DNA of 64,000 bases, taken from Betaproteobacteria bacterium. GTDB taxonomy: Bacteria > Pseudomonadota > Gammaproteobacteria > Burkholderiales > Burkholderiaceae_A. A program made the position numbers and the translations under genes. Shown piece after piece: positions 17,537 to 26,103 of the stretch. The stretch lies in contig JAOINB010000004.1 in assembly GCA_028139135.1 (NCBI GenBank), positions 25,595 through 89,594 of the forward strand. Reading direction: 5' to 3'. How positions within the stretch are numbered: the stretch's first letter is position 1; each line of letters opens with the position of its first letter. The notes under the pieces are model-generated. The model was not told where the DNA came from and ran no database searches. It saw only the letters and a program-made list of their open reading frames with translations.

Positions 17537-19327
17537 GTGGTTGAACGAAACAAAAAAATCGAAAAGCTTTTATCTTTTCCAGGAGGATCTCGACAACCAC
17601 CTGGGTTAGTTGCTTCGGCAGCAAAAATGGTTCCTTTCACTTTTTTGTCAGTTATTATAGTTGGAATATTGGCATTTGGTATAGTTGATAGGGGACCATG
17701 GACAGGTCCGGATACAACGGGTACAGCCCTGATGAAATTTTGCTTGACTGCTTTTAAGCAAAACTCTCCTCTAGCTTGTGTTTATCCAAACCTATACGGA
17801 GTAAATCTAGAAAATGAAGCTCCGCTGTTCTTCTTTATTTCTGCATACTTAATTAGTGCGGCGGAGCAGGTTTATTTTCTTATATTCGGTGACTCTCTGC
17901 CACTAGAGTACATCGACGATTTTGGTAGAATCTTACAAGTTTTATGTGTTTTAGTTGCATTAATTTTTCTTTGGCTAGGGACTAAGACACTTGGGTTGCG
18001 GAGAGAATCGCGACCTTCTGACCCTTTGGGTATTGGTCCAAATGCATTAACTTTCGGTAACAACCTGGGAACGTGTGCAGTTCTTCTCACACTATCATGC
18101 CTAGGATTAGTCTCTAAATGGCACGAAGTAGGTAGCGAGGGTTTTTCCTTCCTTCTTCAAGCTCTCTGTTTTTTTGCCATGTGCCAGAGTCCAGAAAAAC
18201 CGAAAGAATCCGCAGTAATTTTTACTGTTGGCTTAGTCGGACTATTCTTTGGCACAGGTGTACACGTTGCTTTGTCAATTTTGTTAGCAGCGATATTTAT
18301 ATTCTCATTTGTTTACCCGTGGACATTGGTTAAAAAAAGTTTTTTACGCTCAACGTTTTATTTTTTAACCTCCACAACATTACTTGTGGTGCTGATTTAC
18401 CCAAATTATGAGTCTCAAAATTTTTACCTTTGGATCAACGGGCAGCTAGACTTATTTGAGGTTCGACCATTTTATGTTATTAAAAATTGGCTTTGGACAT
18501 GGTGGCCATTGTGGCCGATTTGCCTTGTTATGTTATATAATCTCGTCAAATTTGAGAAGTTTAATCAGCCTCACTTAAAATTTCTTGGGATCCTTTTAAT
18601 TACCCAATCTTTTTTTCCATTGATGGGTTTGCTAACCAATGATGGGCATAAATTTGTTCCTATAGTGCCGCTAACAGTAATGGCTGCATTTGGGCTTTTA
18701 TTCCTTCCAAAAATAGTTGCCGACCTCCTTGACTGGTTTGCATTATCACTCTTCACCTTTCTAGGATTCGTAGTTTGGTTTTATTGGATTGCCTTGCACT
18801 TTGGTCTTCCAGCGGAAGTATTTGCCAATATTACAAGGGCTGCACCTGGCGTATCAGAAGTCGTTAATACTAATGACTTAATCCTAGGAATAATTATTTC
18901 TCTTTTTTGGATATATTTAATACTGTGGAGACTAAAGTTTATTCACCCAAATATCTGGAGACCAGTAGTTCTCAGCGCAGGCGGACTCGGGCTTATGTGG
19001 GCGTTACTTATTACGCTTTGGGGACCAGCTCTAAATATCAACAGAGGGTATCAGAATATTCAAACCTTACTTGAATCTTTCCCGAAAGAAACAATTTGCA
19101 TACATAGAGACGACAAAAAACTAATAGCCATTGTGGCAGCTCATAGCGAGACCATAATAGTTCCCTTTGATAGATATCCAAATAAAAAGTTATGCAGATA
19201 TTTGCTCCTCAGGGGAAACTCTTCATCTCCCTCATTTGACAAACAAAAATGGATTAAATTATCAGAAACATACAGAAAAAGTGACTCGAAAAATAGAGAG
19301 CCTTTTACCACATACTTTAGAAACTGA
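17537..19327 (+). CDS. GT-C fold membrane glycosyltransferase (family 39 / ArnT-like)
   Basis: A 596-residue multi-pass membrane protein with roughly ten or more hydrophobic segments from residue 33 to about 495, and a short C-terminal soluble tail. The first periplasmic loop contains PWTGPDTTG, and LENEAPLFFFISAYLI resembles the segment after the first helices in PMT/ArnT-type transferases that use polyprenyl-phosphate sugars. Sugar and acceptor cannot be read from the sequence; lipid A, O-antigen or glycoprotein modification are options. It lies 30 nt after rpmE and ends 1 nt before the convergent orn stop. Confidence 0.65.
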   Translation: MVERNKKIEKLLSFPGGSRQPPGLVASAAKMVPFTFLSVIIVGILAFGIVDRGPWTGPDTTGTALMKFCLTAFKQNSPLACVYPNLYGVNLENEAPLFFFISAYLISAAEQVYFLIFGDSLPLEYIDDFGRILQVLCVLVALIFLWLGTKTLGLRRESRPSDPLGIGPNALTFGNNLGTCAVLLTLSCLGLVSKWHEVGSEGFSFLLQALCFFAMCQSPEKPKESAVIFTVGLVGLFFGTGVHVALSILLAAIFIFSFVYPWTLVKKSFLRSTFYFLTSTTLLVVLIYPNYESQNFYLWINGQLDLFEVRPFYVIKNWLWTWWPLWPICLVMLYNLVKFEKFNQPHLKFLGILLITQSFFPLMGLLTNDGHKFVPIVPLTVMAAFGLLFLPKIVADLLDWFALSLFTFLGFVVWFYWIALHFGLPAEVFANITRAAPGVSEVVNTNDLILGIIISLFWIYLILWRLKFIHPNIWRPVVLSAGGLGLMWALLITLWGPALNINRGYQNIQTLLESFPKETICIHRDDKKLIAIVAAHSETIIVPFDRYPNKKLCRYLLLRGNSSSPSFDKQKWIKLSETYRKSDSKNREPFTTYFRN

Positions 19328-19328
19328 T

Positions 19329-19925
19329 CTAGCGAAAAAAATTTTTGCGATAAAACTTTAGTTCAGTGATGGACTCCAAAGTATCTGCCATCGCAGTATG
19401 GGCACCTTTTTTTATAAAAGTTTTTGCAACCTGAGGATTCCATCGCTTACATAACTCCTTAATTGTACTTACATCAACATTACGGTAGCTAAAGTAAGCA
19501 TCTAGCCTGGGCATGTAAAGACGTAAAAATCTTCTATCCTGGTGAATTGAATTCCCACAAAGTGGTGAAGTGCTTTCTGGTACAAATTGACACAAATAGT
19601 CTAGAATCCTGTCTTCGACTACTTGCTCATCCAATTGCGAATTTTTAACTCTGTCAATTAGTCCACTTTTTTTATGTGTTGTCTTGTTCCAATCATCCAT
19701 TTTGTTCAGAAAGTAATCGGATTGCTTTATAACAAATTCAATACCTTCATGCAAAGGGTTTAGATCTCTGTCTGTAACGATGATAGCTATTTCGAGAATT
19801 CGGCACGTATTTGGGTCCAATCCGCTCATCTCCATATCTAACCAAACCAGATTATCCTTTTGGTTTAATTTAACACTTTCTTGATCAACATCCTTATCTT
19901 CGGAATTTTTTTTAGAAATACTCAT
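19329..19925 (-). CDS. orn: Oligoribonuclease Orn
   Basis: Degrades 2-5-nt RNA fragments, including pGpG from c-di-GMP turnover, to mononucleotides. The 198-residue DEDDh exonuclease has the first acidic pair in LVWLDMEMSGLDP (about residues 27-39), ILEIAIIVTDRDLNPL, GNSIHQDRRFL carrying the third Asp, and the catalytic His/Asp in KKGAHTAMADTLES. About 20 charged residues precede the conserved start. It is divergent from rsgA. Confidence 0.96.
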   Translation of the reverse strand: MSISKKNSEDKDVDQESVKLNQKDNLVWLDMEMSGLDPNTCRILEIAIIVTDRDLNPLHEGIEFVIKQSDYFLNKMDDWNKTTHKKSGLIDRVKNSQLDEQVVEDRILDYLCQFVPESTSPLCGNSIHQDRRFLRLYMPRLDAYFSYRNVDVSTIKELCKRWNPQVAKTFIKKGAHTAMADTLESITELKFYRKNFFR

Positions 19926-19965
19926 AAATTCTTATACACTTTATATAGACAATATAGGGGAAAAG

Positions 19966-20961
19966 TTGGCGAAAACCAAACACAGAGTTTTAAGTAAATC
20001 ACAGACAACCATAACACTGGAGCCACCACTAAACTCTTCTTGTTCTGTTCCGGTAAGTATATTATCGTCTATAGTCTTAAACGATTCAATCGAGACAACC
20101 CTTAAACCTGAAAAACAACAGATAAAAATCTTACCTCGGAAAAATTTATTAACTAGATCAGAGAAAGTTGAAAAAAAAATTGTTGCTAACCTCGATCATC
20201 TTTTTTTAGTTGTCACAAACTTTCCTTCATTTAATCTAATGAATTCTGCCAAAATGGCTATTCGGGCGCGAAATGAAAATATTCCTTTTACAGTAATAAT
20301 AAATAAAGTCGATCACTCTAACGTAAACGAATCATTCAAGAAAAAAGTAAAGGCTTTGGTTCCTTTTGATGTTTGTGGTGAGACTAAGGATAGTAAAAAA
20401 TTTAAAGTCGTTCAAGTCTCACTTCACGACGATACTCTGATGCATAATTTAAGCTCAAAGATAAGAGAAATTGCTTTAACCAGTGAAAACAGTGAAGTGT
20501 CTATTTGCTTAATCGGGCAGTCGGGTGTGGGTAAAAGTTCTTTAATTAATAAATTAATCCCATCTGCTTCGCAGAAAACTGGAAAAGTATCAACTCGTTA
20601 CAAAAAAGGAAGGCATACAACGAGAGAGTCTAGGTCCTTTGAATTTAAAATATGTGGTGATAATAAAAAAAAGGTATTCATTATAGACACACCGGGCATT
20701 GACTCCTTTGGATTAGAAAGCCTTAGGTGCCACGAATTAGCAAAGTATTTTAGTGAGTGGGAAGAAATAAATCAGCAAAACTTTTTCTGTAAGTTCAAAG
20801 ATTGCAGGCATGACTGTGAACCTGGCTGTGGTGTTCAAAACTTCTTAATTAATTTAAAAAATGACAGTGAGAATTTCGAACATTTATACAGACGACTTAT
20901 GTTATGGAGAAAGTTAATGTTCACTATTAATAAAAAAAACGTAGAAAATAACCGAAGCTAA
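19966..20961 (+). CDS. rsgA: Ribosome small subunit GTPase RsgA
   Basis: Circularly permuted GTPase that checks 30S maturation. The 331-residue protein has an N-terminal OB-fold domain, the permuted order of G motifs (a TVIINKVDHS G4-like segment before the P-loop), P-loop GQSGVGKSSLIN (about residues 183-194), the THTTR-like switch in GRHTTRESRSF, IIDTPGIDSFGL, and the C-terminal zinc knuckle CKFKDCRHDCEPGCGV. The start is TTG at 19966. Its 3' end overlaps the convergent CobD/CbiB-like gene by 35 nt. Confidence 0.94.
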   Translation: MAKTKHRVLSKSQTTITLEPPLNSSCSVPVSILSSIVLNDSIETTLKPEKQQIKILPRKNLLTRSEKVEKKIVANLDHLFLVVTNFPSFNLMNSAKMAIRARNENIPFTVIINKVDHSNVNESFKKKVKALVPFDVCGETKDSKKFKVVQVSLHDDTLMHNLSSKIREIALTSENSEVSICLIGQSGVGKSSLINKLIPSASQKTGKVSTRYKKGRHTTRESRSFEFKICGDNKKKVFIIDTPGIDSFGLESLRCHELAKYFSEWEEINQQNFFCKFKDCRHDCEPGCGVQNFLINLKNDSENFEHLYRRLMLWRKLMFTINKKNVENNRS

Positions 20962-22006
20962 CAAGCGTAAAAATAACCATACATAAAATCAAACTTCGCC
21001 ACATCAAGCCTATCGCAAATTTCATGGAATTAATGTCTGGCTCTAGAAGCTCCGGTCTACTGGACAAATCATCCATATTATCTAATTGCTGCGTTCCAGA
21101 AACAGCAGTTGGAATAGTCAACGACAACATCATTGCCCCTTCACCGACAGCAAGAATTAGTCGGTCTGAATCCGACGCAGACTTGTAGGCTATTTCAGTG
21201 GCTTGCAGTCTTCCCTGAGCAAAAGCATCTTCAAAGTTCCCTACGATAGCAAAAACCAAAGCTGTAAATCTTGCAGGTAACCAATCAAGCCAAAAAAAAC
21301 CTCGACTTGCAATTTCTGCATATACATCGGCGTGTGTGACTTTTCTACTTTCTGTTTTTTCCCCGGTATGTTGCTCTTCTTCATCCAGTGCACTTCGGAC
21401 TGCTTCATTTTTCAAATCGGGCCTGTCTACGTCCTCACCGTTTTGATTCCATTCACGCTGAACAAACAACGACGCTCTATACAAAAGAATACCGACGGGT
21501 CCAGGAAGCACAACTAACCAAAATATCGGAGCAAAAAGATTTCTATGCATTGATAACACTAACAACTTTGTGGCTTCCCTTGCGATCTGCCGAGCATCAC
21601 CATTTTTGCTAGCATCTGTTAATACTTGATTAGATTTAACCGTAGACGACCACTCATTTATGTCCGACCTAGCTTGTTCAATTTCTTCGTTTTTTAGGTG
21701 ACTATGAATTTTAAGGAAAACATTAATGAATCGTTTGAACCCTAAGTTCAAGTAAAGGAAAACAACTAGGAAAATAAATGCTAACGTAGGATGTATCAAG
21801 AGAATAAGCTCCCACAAAGCCCAAAGAGCTACTGAACTTCCCAACACCAATACCGACCATGTAAGCAGGGCTATCTTCTTGTCATCGACATCCACCTTGA
21901 ATCGAACCCAGGTGACTACACGACTAAGATACTTGTCAAATGAATCCTGGGCTGGAGTAAGAAAATACTCCAGAAGGAACGTAATAAAGAGACTACTCAA
22001 TAGCAT
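20927..22006 (-). CDS. CobD/CbiB-family membrane protein
   Basis: A 359-residue protein resembling the CobD/CbiB family member encoded beside rsgA and orn in Burkholderiales. About five hydrophobic segments are seen: near residues 48-90, 165-180 and at the extreme C-terminus. A conserved-looking ASRGFFWLDWLPARFTALVFAIVGNFEDAF segment is present near residue 235 (shown here as the family's key region). True CbiB makes adenosylcobinamide phosphate, but no cobalamin genes are in the window, and this isolated branch may do something else. It lies 68 nt downstream of rplS on the same strand. Confidence 0.6.
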   Translation of the reverse strand: MLLSSLFITFLLEYFLTPAQDSFDKYLSRVVTWVRFKVDVDDKKIALLTWSVLVLGSSVALWALWELILLIHPTLAFIFLVVFLYLNLGFKRFINVFLKIHSHLKNEEIEQARSDINEWSSTVKSNQVLTDASKNGDARQIAREATKLLVLSMHRNLFAPIFWLVVLPGPVGILLYRASLFVQREWNQNGEDVDRPDLKNEAVRSALDEEEQHTGEKTESRKVTHADVYAEIASRGFFWLDWLPARFTALVFAIVGNFEDAFAQGRLQATEIAYKSASDSDRLILAVGEGAMMLSLTIPTAVSGTQQLDNMDDLSSRPELLEPDINSMKFAIGLMWRSLILCMVIFTLVSFGYFLRFFY

Positions 22007-22074
22007 AAGGGAGCTCTTAAAAAGCTACTAACAGAAAGTGATACAGTCCGTTTGTTTCCTCTATAACAGTCATT

Positions 22075-22452
22075 TTAATCACTTTTGGCTTTTAATTTTC
22101 CGGGTAGTTTTTCCTTAATCCTAGCCGACTTTCCTGATCTTTCTCGCAAGTAAAATAATTTTGACCGACGCACATCTCCCCTTCGGATGACCTCAATCTT
22201 TGAAATTAAGGGAGAGAAAAGTTGGAAAGTCCTTTCCACACCGATTCCAGAAGAAATCTTCCTTACAATAAACGACGAATTCAGCCCTCTGTTACGTCGT
22301 CCCAGAACAACTCCCTCAAAAGCCTGTAAACGTTTCCTTTCCCCCTCGATAACATTGACGCTAACCTTCACAGTATCACCCGAGGAAAATTCAGGTATCT
22401 GAATCTTACGTTTAGCCATCTCCTTATTCTCTAATTCTTCAATAACATTCAT
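22075..22452 (-). CDS. rplS: 50S ribosomal protein L19
   Basis: Large-subunit protein at the subunit interface. The 125-residue sequence shows [20 protein letters not shown], the [18 protein letters not shown] core and the C-terminal [16 protein letters not shown]. Length is near the normal 115, with a slightly longer N-terminus. It is the last gene of the rpsP-rimM-trmD-rplS operon, the universal order, 19 nt after trmD. Confidence 0.98.
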   Translation of the reverse strand: MNVIEELENKEMAKRKIQIPEFSSGDTVKVSVNVIEGERKRLQAFEGVVLGRRNRGLNSSFIVRKISSGIGVERTFQLFSPLISKIEVIRRGDVRRSKLFYLRERSGKSARIKEKLPGKLKAKSD

Positions 22453-22471
22453 AAATTACCTTTCTAAATAG

Positions 22472-23245
22472 TTACTTTCTGGTTAAGCAGCCGCTTTTAT
22501 TACTAATATAGGAGAGCTCTGCATCAGAAAAATATCCCAAATCTATATATTTACGTATTAAGTCTGGACGAAACTGAATCGTCTTATCTATTGCTTTTTC
22601 TCTTCTCCATGATTGTATGGCTTTGTGATCGCCAGATTTTAAAACAGCAGGCACCTCCATAGATTCAAAAACACTAGGTTTTGTGTAATGCGGGTATTGT
22701 AACATTCCGTCCATGAAAGAATCATGTATTCCTGACTCTTTATTCCCTAAAACACCTGGTAACCGCCTTATCAAAGAGTCCAGAAAAACAAAAGCAGCTA
22801 CCTCGCCCCCAGATACTATAAAATCTCCCAAACTTATTGATAGATCGACATATTTTTCAATAAATCGCTCGTCTATACCCTCATATCTTCCGCAAATTAG
22901 GCTATATCGACGATTATTATCATCCCGATTAGATACAAATTCCTCGATAAGAGCCTGGTCTAGTTTTTTACCACATGGAGAGAAGTTGATTACCACAAGA
23001 TTGCTTTCCACATGCTTTTTTGAGATCGATATGATACTTTTTTTTAGAGGCTCTGCCATCATAATCATGCCAGGTCCTCCCCCAAAAGGCCTTTTGTCGA
23101 CGCATCCGTAAGAATCCTCCGTAAAATCTCGCGGATTTATACACTCTATTTCGGCGATACCCTTCCCAACAGCTCGTCCTATGACTCCAACATTAGCGAA
23201 AGCATCAAACATTTGTGGAAAAAGGGTAATTATACTGAATTTCAT
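22472..23245 (-). CDS. trmD: tRNA (guanine-N1)-methyltransferase TrmD
   Basis: Makes m1G37 next to the anticodon, preventing +1 frameshifts. From ATG at 23245 the protein is 257 residues and begins MKFSIITLFPQMFDAF, the normal family start. An in-frame upstream start at 23281 would overlap rimM and add 12 unconserved residues. Motifs for the trefoil-knot SAM site are visible: RPFGGGPGMIMMAEPL, ICGRYEGIDERF and SLGDFIVSGGEVAAF. HYTKPSVFE is the conserved hinge segment. Confidence 0.97.
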   Translation of the reverse strand: MKFSIITLFPQMFDAFANVGVIGRAVGKGIAEIECINPRDFTEDSYGCVDKRPFGGGPGMIMMAEPLKKSIISISKKHVESNLVVINFSPCGKKLDQALIEEFVSNRDDNNRRYSLICGRYEGIDERFIEKYVDLSISLGDFIVSGGEVAAFVFLDSLIRRLPGVLGNKESGIHDSFMDGMLQYPHYTKPSVFESMEVPAVLKSGDHKAIQSWRREKAIDKTIQFRPDLIRKYIDLGYFSDAELSYISNKSGCLTRK

Positions 23246-23258
23246 AAAGCTACTAACC

Positions 23259-23936
23259 TCACCAACTGTCGGACCAATCAACTACAACTGTTCTAGAATC
23301 TTTTTTCACTGCAATTACAATGTCAGGCACATTTGGAATAACAGTTTTCGATGTTTTTAAGTAGGTCTGAAACTTTGTCCCCCCAACCTCGAGTATGGTA
23401 CCTAACTGTTTTCCCTCAGTATTCAACACCATGAACCCTACATATGAGTCCATTTTAGATATAAGTATCCCGGGAACCGAATCTTTATGAATCAGCACTT
23501 CCGAAAAACGCAAATTAACAACCTTAGTTCTGGTATTAAATCCCTCGAGCGTAAAATAAAAGCCTTCGGAACCGCTTCTGGATTTTGAAACAACTGCTTC
23601 AAAAAATTTATTCTTTAAACGAAAAAAAACATCAAGTCGATCAAATAGGCATGGCTGTATATGTCCTGAATTGAAAAGTCCCAACATAGGTATTGTAAAC
23701 CTTACGTATATATCTCCCCTAATCCCCCTGAAGCCAGCTACAGCACCTATCCGGATTAAAGAGTCGCTAAGATTTTCCCGATCAATAAACTCAATTGTTT
23801 CCGTTAGCCTGTCGCTCAGACCAAGATTTAATAGTCTGCGCCGGGAAAATAAATTTTTGCTATTTCTCTCTTTTAGGCTGTGTTTAATTCTGCCCGTCAG
23901 CCTGTTGTTTAGGTTTGTTCGCGTTATTTTTTGCAT
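23259..23936 (-). CDS. rimM: Ribosome maturation factor RimM (extended N-terminus)
   Basis: Assists 30S head assembly by binding S19. The conserved start of the family, [19 protein letters not shown], only appears at about residue 60, followed by the PRC-barrel domain (about 145-220). The only ATG/GTG/TTG in frame is the ATG at 23936, which overlaps rpsP by 53 nt and gives 225 residues with a basic, low-similarity extension. Betaproteobacterial RimM proteins can have N-terminal extensions. An ATT at 23795-23793 is a speculative alternative. The sequence is divergent but the operon position makes the call safe. Confidence 0.9.
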   Translation of the reverse strand: MQKITRTNLNNRLTGRIKHSLKERNSKNLFSRRRLLNLGLSDRLTETIEFIDRENLSDSLIRIGAVAGFRGIRGDIYVRFTIPMLGLFNSGHIQPCLFDRLDVFFRLKNKFFEAVVSKSRSGSEGFYFTLEGFNTRTKVVNLRFSEVLIHKDSVPGILISKMDSYVGFMVLNTEGKQLGTILEVGGTKFQTYLKTSKTVIPNVPDIVIAVKKDSRTVVVDWSDSW

Positions 23937-24168
23937 TCATCTTTACAAGCCGGGAAACCGCGTTGCTAACTTTAGCTCCTTTACTAACCCAGTATTCAAC
24001 TCTATCTGAAATTACCCGTAAATCAATTCCCGACGTGTTCTCTATTGGATTATAAAAACCCAATCTTTCTATAAAACGTCCATCCCTCTTAAAGCGAGAC
24101 TCCGTCGCCACAATGTGATAGAAAGGTCTTTTATGTGACCCTCCTCTAGTTAAACGAATGACAACCAT
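23884..24168 (-). CDS. rpsP: 30S ribosomal protein S16
   Basis: Small-subunit assembly protein. The ATG at 24168 gives 94 residues starting [20 protein letters not shown], the usual S16 start, and is preceded by AAGGG at 4 nt. The open frame extends 29 codons further upstream, but those residues are not S16-like. [12 protein letters not shown] and [17 protein letters not shown] are conserved. The C-terminus is an Asn/Gln/Lys-rich tail, as in other betaproteobacteria. First gene of the rpsP-rimM-trmD-rplS operon. Confidence 0.97.
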   Translation of the reverse strand: MVVIRLTRGGSHKRPFYHIVATESRFKRDGRFIERLGFYNPIENTSGIDLRVISDRVEYWVSKGAKVSNAVSRLVKMNAKNNANKPKQQADGQN

Positions 24169-24199
24169 AATACCCTTAAAAATATGAAAGTATACCTTC

Positions 24200-25279
24200 A
24201 TGTTAAACTGTAGACAAGTAAATTTTGGGTTTATTTTCATGTGCTTTAGTTTCAAATTTCTGAGGAATAACCTGCACCAATATTTTGGAATTTTCCTGTT
24301 TCTGAGCAGTTTTTCGATGTGTTGGGGACATCACACTAAACTAAGTCCGCAGGCACAGGAAAACATGCAAGATTTTATTTCTTCTTTAAGCGCTAGGTAT
24401 AGTTTTGATAGGTCATATCTCGAACGGATTTTTGCAAAAGTTAGGTCGCAACGGAAGGCTCTTAGTCTAATTAAGCCTTCTAAAACTGATAAGTCTCAGA
24501 CCATAACATGGGGCCAGTACCGGAATCTATTTGTTAATCAAGATAATGTCGCCAAAGGTAAGAGGTTTATCTCAACTTATTTAGTAAGCTTAGAAAAAGC
24601 CCATAAAAATTATGGAGTTCCGCCAGAAGTCATTGCAGCAATTATAGGTATTGAAACTAAATATGGTAAAAATCAAGGAAAATTTCCTGTTTTCGATACA
24701 CTAGCAACGCTAGCATTTGAAAGGAGTGGTCGGGAAAACTTTTTCCAGGAAGAATTGGAGGCTTTTATACTGCTTTGCTTAGATCAGGGATTCCATATTG
24801 ACAAAATAAAAGGTTCGTATGCTGGTGCATTAGGGATTCCTCAATTTATGCCAAGCAGTTGGAAAACTTTTGCTGTTGATTTTGACCAAAATGGTAAAAC
24901 GAACTTATTGACCAGCCCGAAAGATGCGATAGGCTCGGTGGCAAATTATCTTAATAAACATGGCTGGAATAGAAATATTCCAACTCATAGTGTGGCTGTA
25001 CAGGAGCCAGGGTCAAACGCAAAACAGTTCTTTACATATGCACTCCAGGCAGAATTTAAATATACTGAGTTACAAAAAGGTGGTTTCAAAGACCCATTAA
25101 ATAAAATTCCTGGATACCTATATGTCAGCCTGGTTGATCTAAAATTGAGGGATAATAAAATTATCTATTGGCTGGCTACGGAAAATTTTTTCGCTATCAC
25201 AAAATACAATCGAAGCTACAAGTACGCTGCTGCTGTTTTAGAACTTGCAGAGGCATTAAAAAATGGATCTGCGCCTTGA
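24200..25279 (+). CDS. mltB: Membrane-bound lytic murein transglycosylase B (MltB-like)
   Basis: Cleaves the MurNAc-GlcNAc bond of peptidoglycan with 1,6-anhydro ring formation. The 359-residue protein has a hydrophobic signal segment (about residues 28-43, [10 protein letters not shown]). The lytic domain has the catalytic Glu in [13 protein letters not shown] (near residue 151) and the family-3 segment [15 protein letters not shown]. There is no lipobox at the signal cleavage region, unlike E. coli MltB, so it may be soluble in the periplasm. ATG at 24239 is an alternative start. It is divergent from rpsP and ends 4 nt from the convergent rlmB end. Confidence 0.9.
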   Translation: MLNCRQVNFGFIFMCFSFKFLRNNLHQYFGIFLFLSSFSMCWGHHTKLSPQAQENMQDFISSLSARYSFDRSYLERIFAKVRSQRKALSLIKPSKTDKSQTITWGQYRNLFVNQDNVAKGKRFISTYLVSLEKAHKNYGVPPEVIAAIIGIETKYGKNQGKFPVFDTLATLAFERSGRENFFQEELEAFILLCLDQGFHIDKIKGSYAGALGIPQFMPSSWKTFAVDFDQNGKTNLLTSPKDAIGSVANYLNKHGWNRNIPTHSVAVQEPGSNAKQFFTYALQAEFKYTELQKGGFKDPLNKIPGYLYVSLVDLKLRDNKIIYWLATENFFAITKYNRSYKYAAAVLELAEALKNGSAP

Positions 25280-25283
25280 AAAC

Positions 25284-26033
25284 TTATAATTTACTACTCG
25301 CTTGTAATTGCCTAACAACTTCAAATAGTGTAACACCGCAAGCAACTGATACATTTAAGCTTTCTAACTTTCCCAACATCGGAATACTTATTAATTCATC
25401 GCAGTACTCTTTTGTCAACTTCCGCAGCCCTTTTCCCTCATCACCAAAAACCAGAGCCATGGGCAGTGAAAAATTTGTGGAAAAAATGCTCTTGCCTGCC
25501 TCTCCGTCAAGTCCGTAAACAAGGTACCCTTTGTCTTGCACAAACTCAAGTGCCCTTGCAATATTCTTGACAGGGATGTAGTTTACTGTATCAACAGCAC
25601 CACATGCTGTATTGATTACTAGTTCAGATAATGGTGCTGAATTATCCATAGGAACAACAATATTTCCAAATCCTGTTGCATCAACATTCCTGAATATGGC
25701 ACCTAAGTTCCTCGGGTCAGTGACTCCATCCAAAAAAATTATTGGAGATTTAGTACTTCCTTGAATCCTAAAAAAATCAAAGAGCTCTTCCAAACAAGTT
25801 GGCTTGGTAAGCTGCTCAACAAATGCCGCACAAACTCTGTTTTTTTTGTTCATGGTTAGTCTAGTTATCTCTAACGAAGATACTCTGATTACCTGCACAT
25901 TGTTTTTTTTTGCAAGCTCAAAGAGTTGTTTCACCTTTAAATCATTCCTTCTTTCGACCACAAAAAGTTTAGAAATAGATTTTGGAGCAATTTTGAATCT
26001 CGTTACAATCGCATGATAGCCGGCTAAAATCAT
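25284..26033 (-). CDS. rlmB: 23S rRNA (guanosine-2'-O)-methyltransferase RlmB
   Basis: SpoU-family methyltransferase acting on G2251 of the 23S P-loop. The 249-residue protein has an N-terminal substrate-binding domain and the three knot motifs: ITDPRNLG-like FLDGVTDPRNLGAIFRNVD (about residues 98-116), VFGDEGKGLRKLT and LESLNVSVACGVTLFE. It lies 70 nt downstream of rnr, the conserved rnr-rlmB pairing. Confidence 0.95.
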   Translation of the reverse strand: MILAGYHAIVTRFKIAPKSISKLFVVERRNDLKVKQLFELAKKNNVQVIRVSSLEITRLTMNKKNRVCAAFVEQLTKPTCLEELFDFFRIQGSTKSPIIFLDGVTDPRNLGAIFRNVDATGFGNIVVPMDNSAPLSELVINTACGAVDTVNYIPVKNIARALEFVQDKGYLVYGLDGEAGKSIFSTNFSLPMALVFGDEGKGLRKLTKEYCDELISIPMLGKLESLNVSVACGVTLFEVVRQLQASSKL

Positions 26034-26103
26034 TTGTTTTTTTGTTTTTTTGATTATCTCAGTTTACACAAGAAGTTAATTTGAAATAGTTACATAATAA
26101 AAC

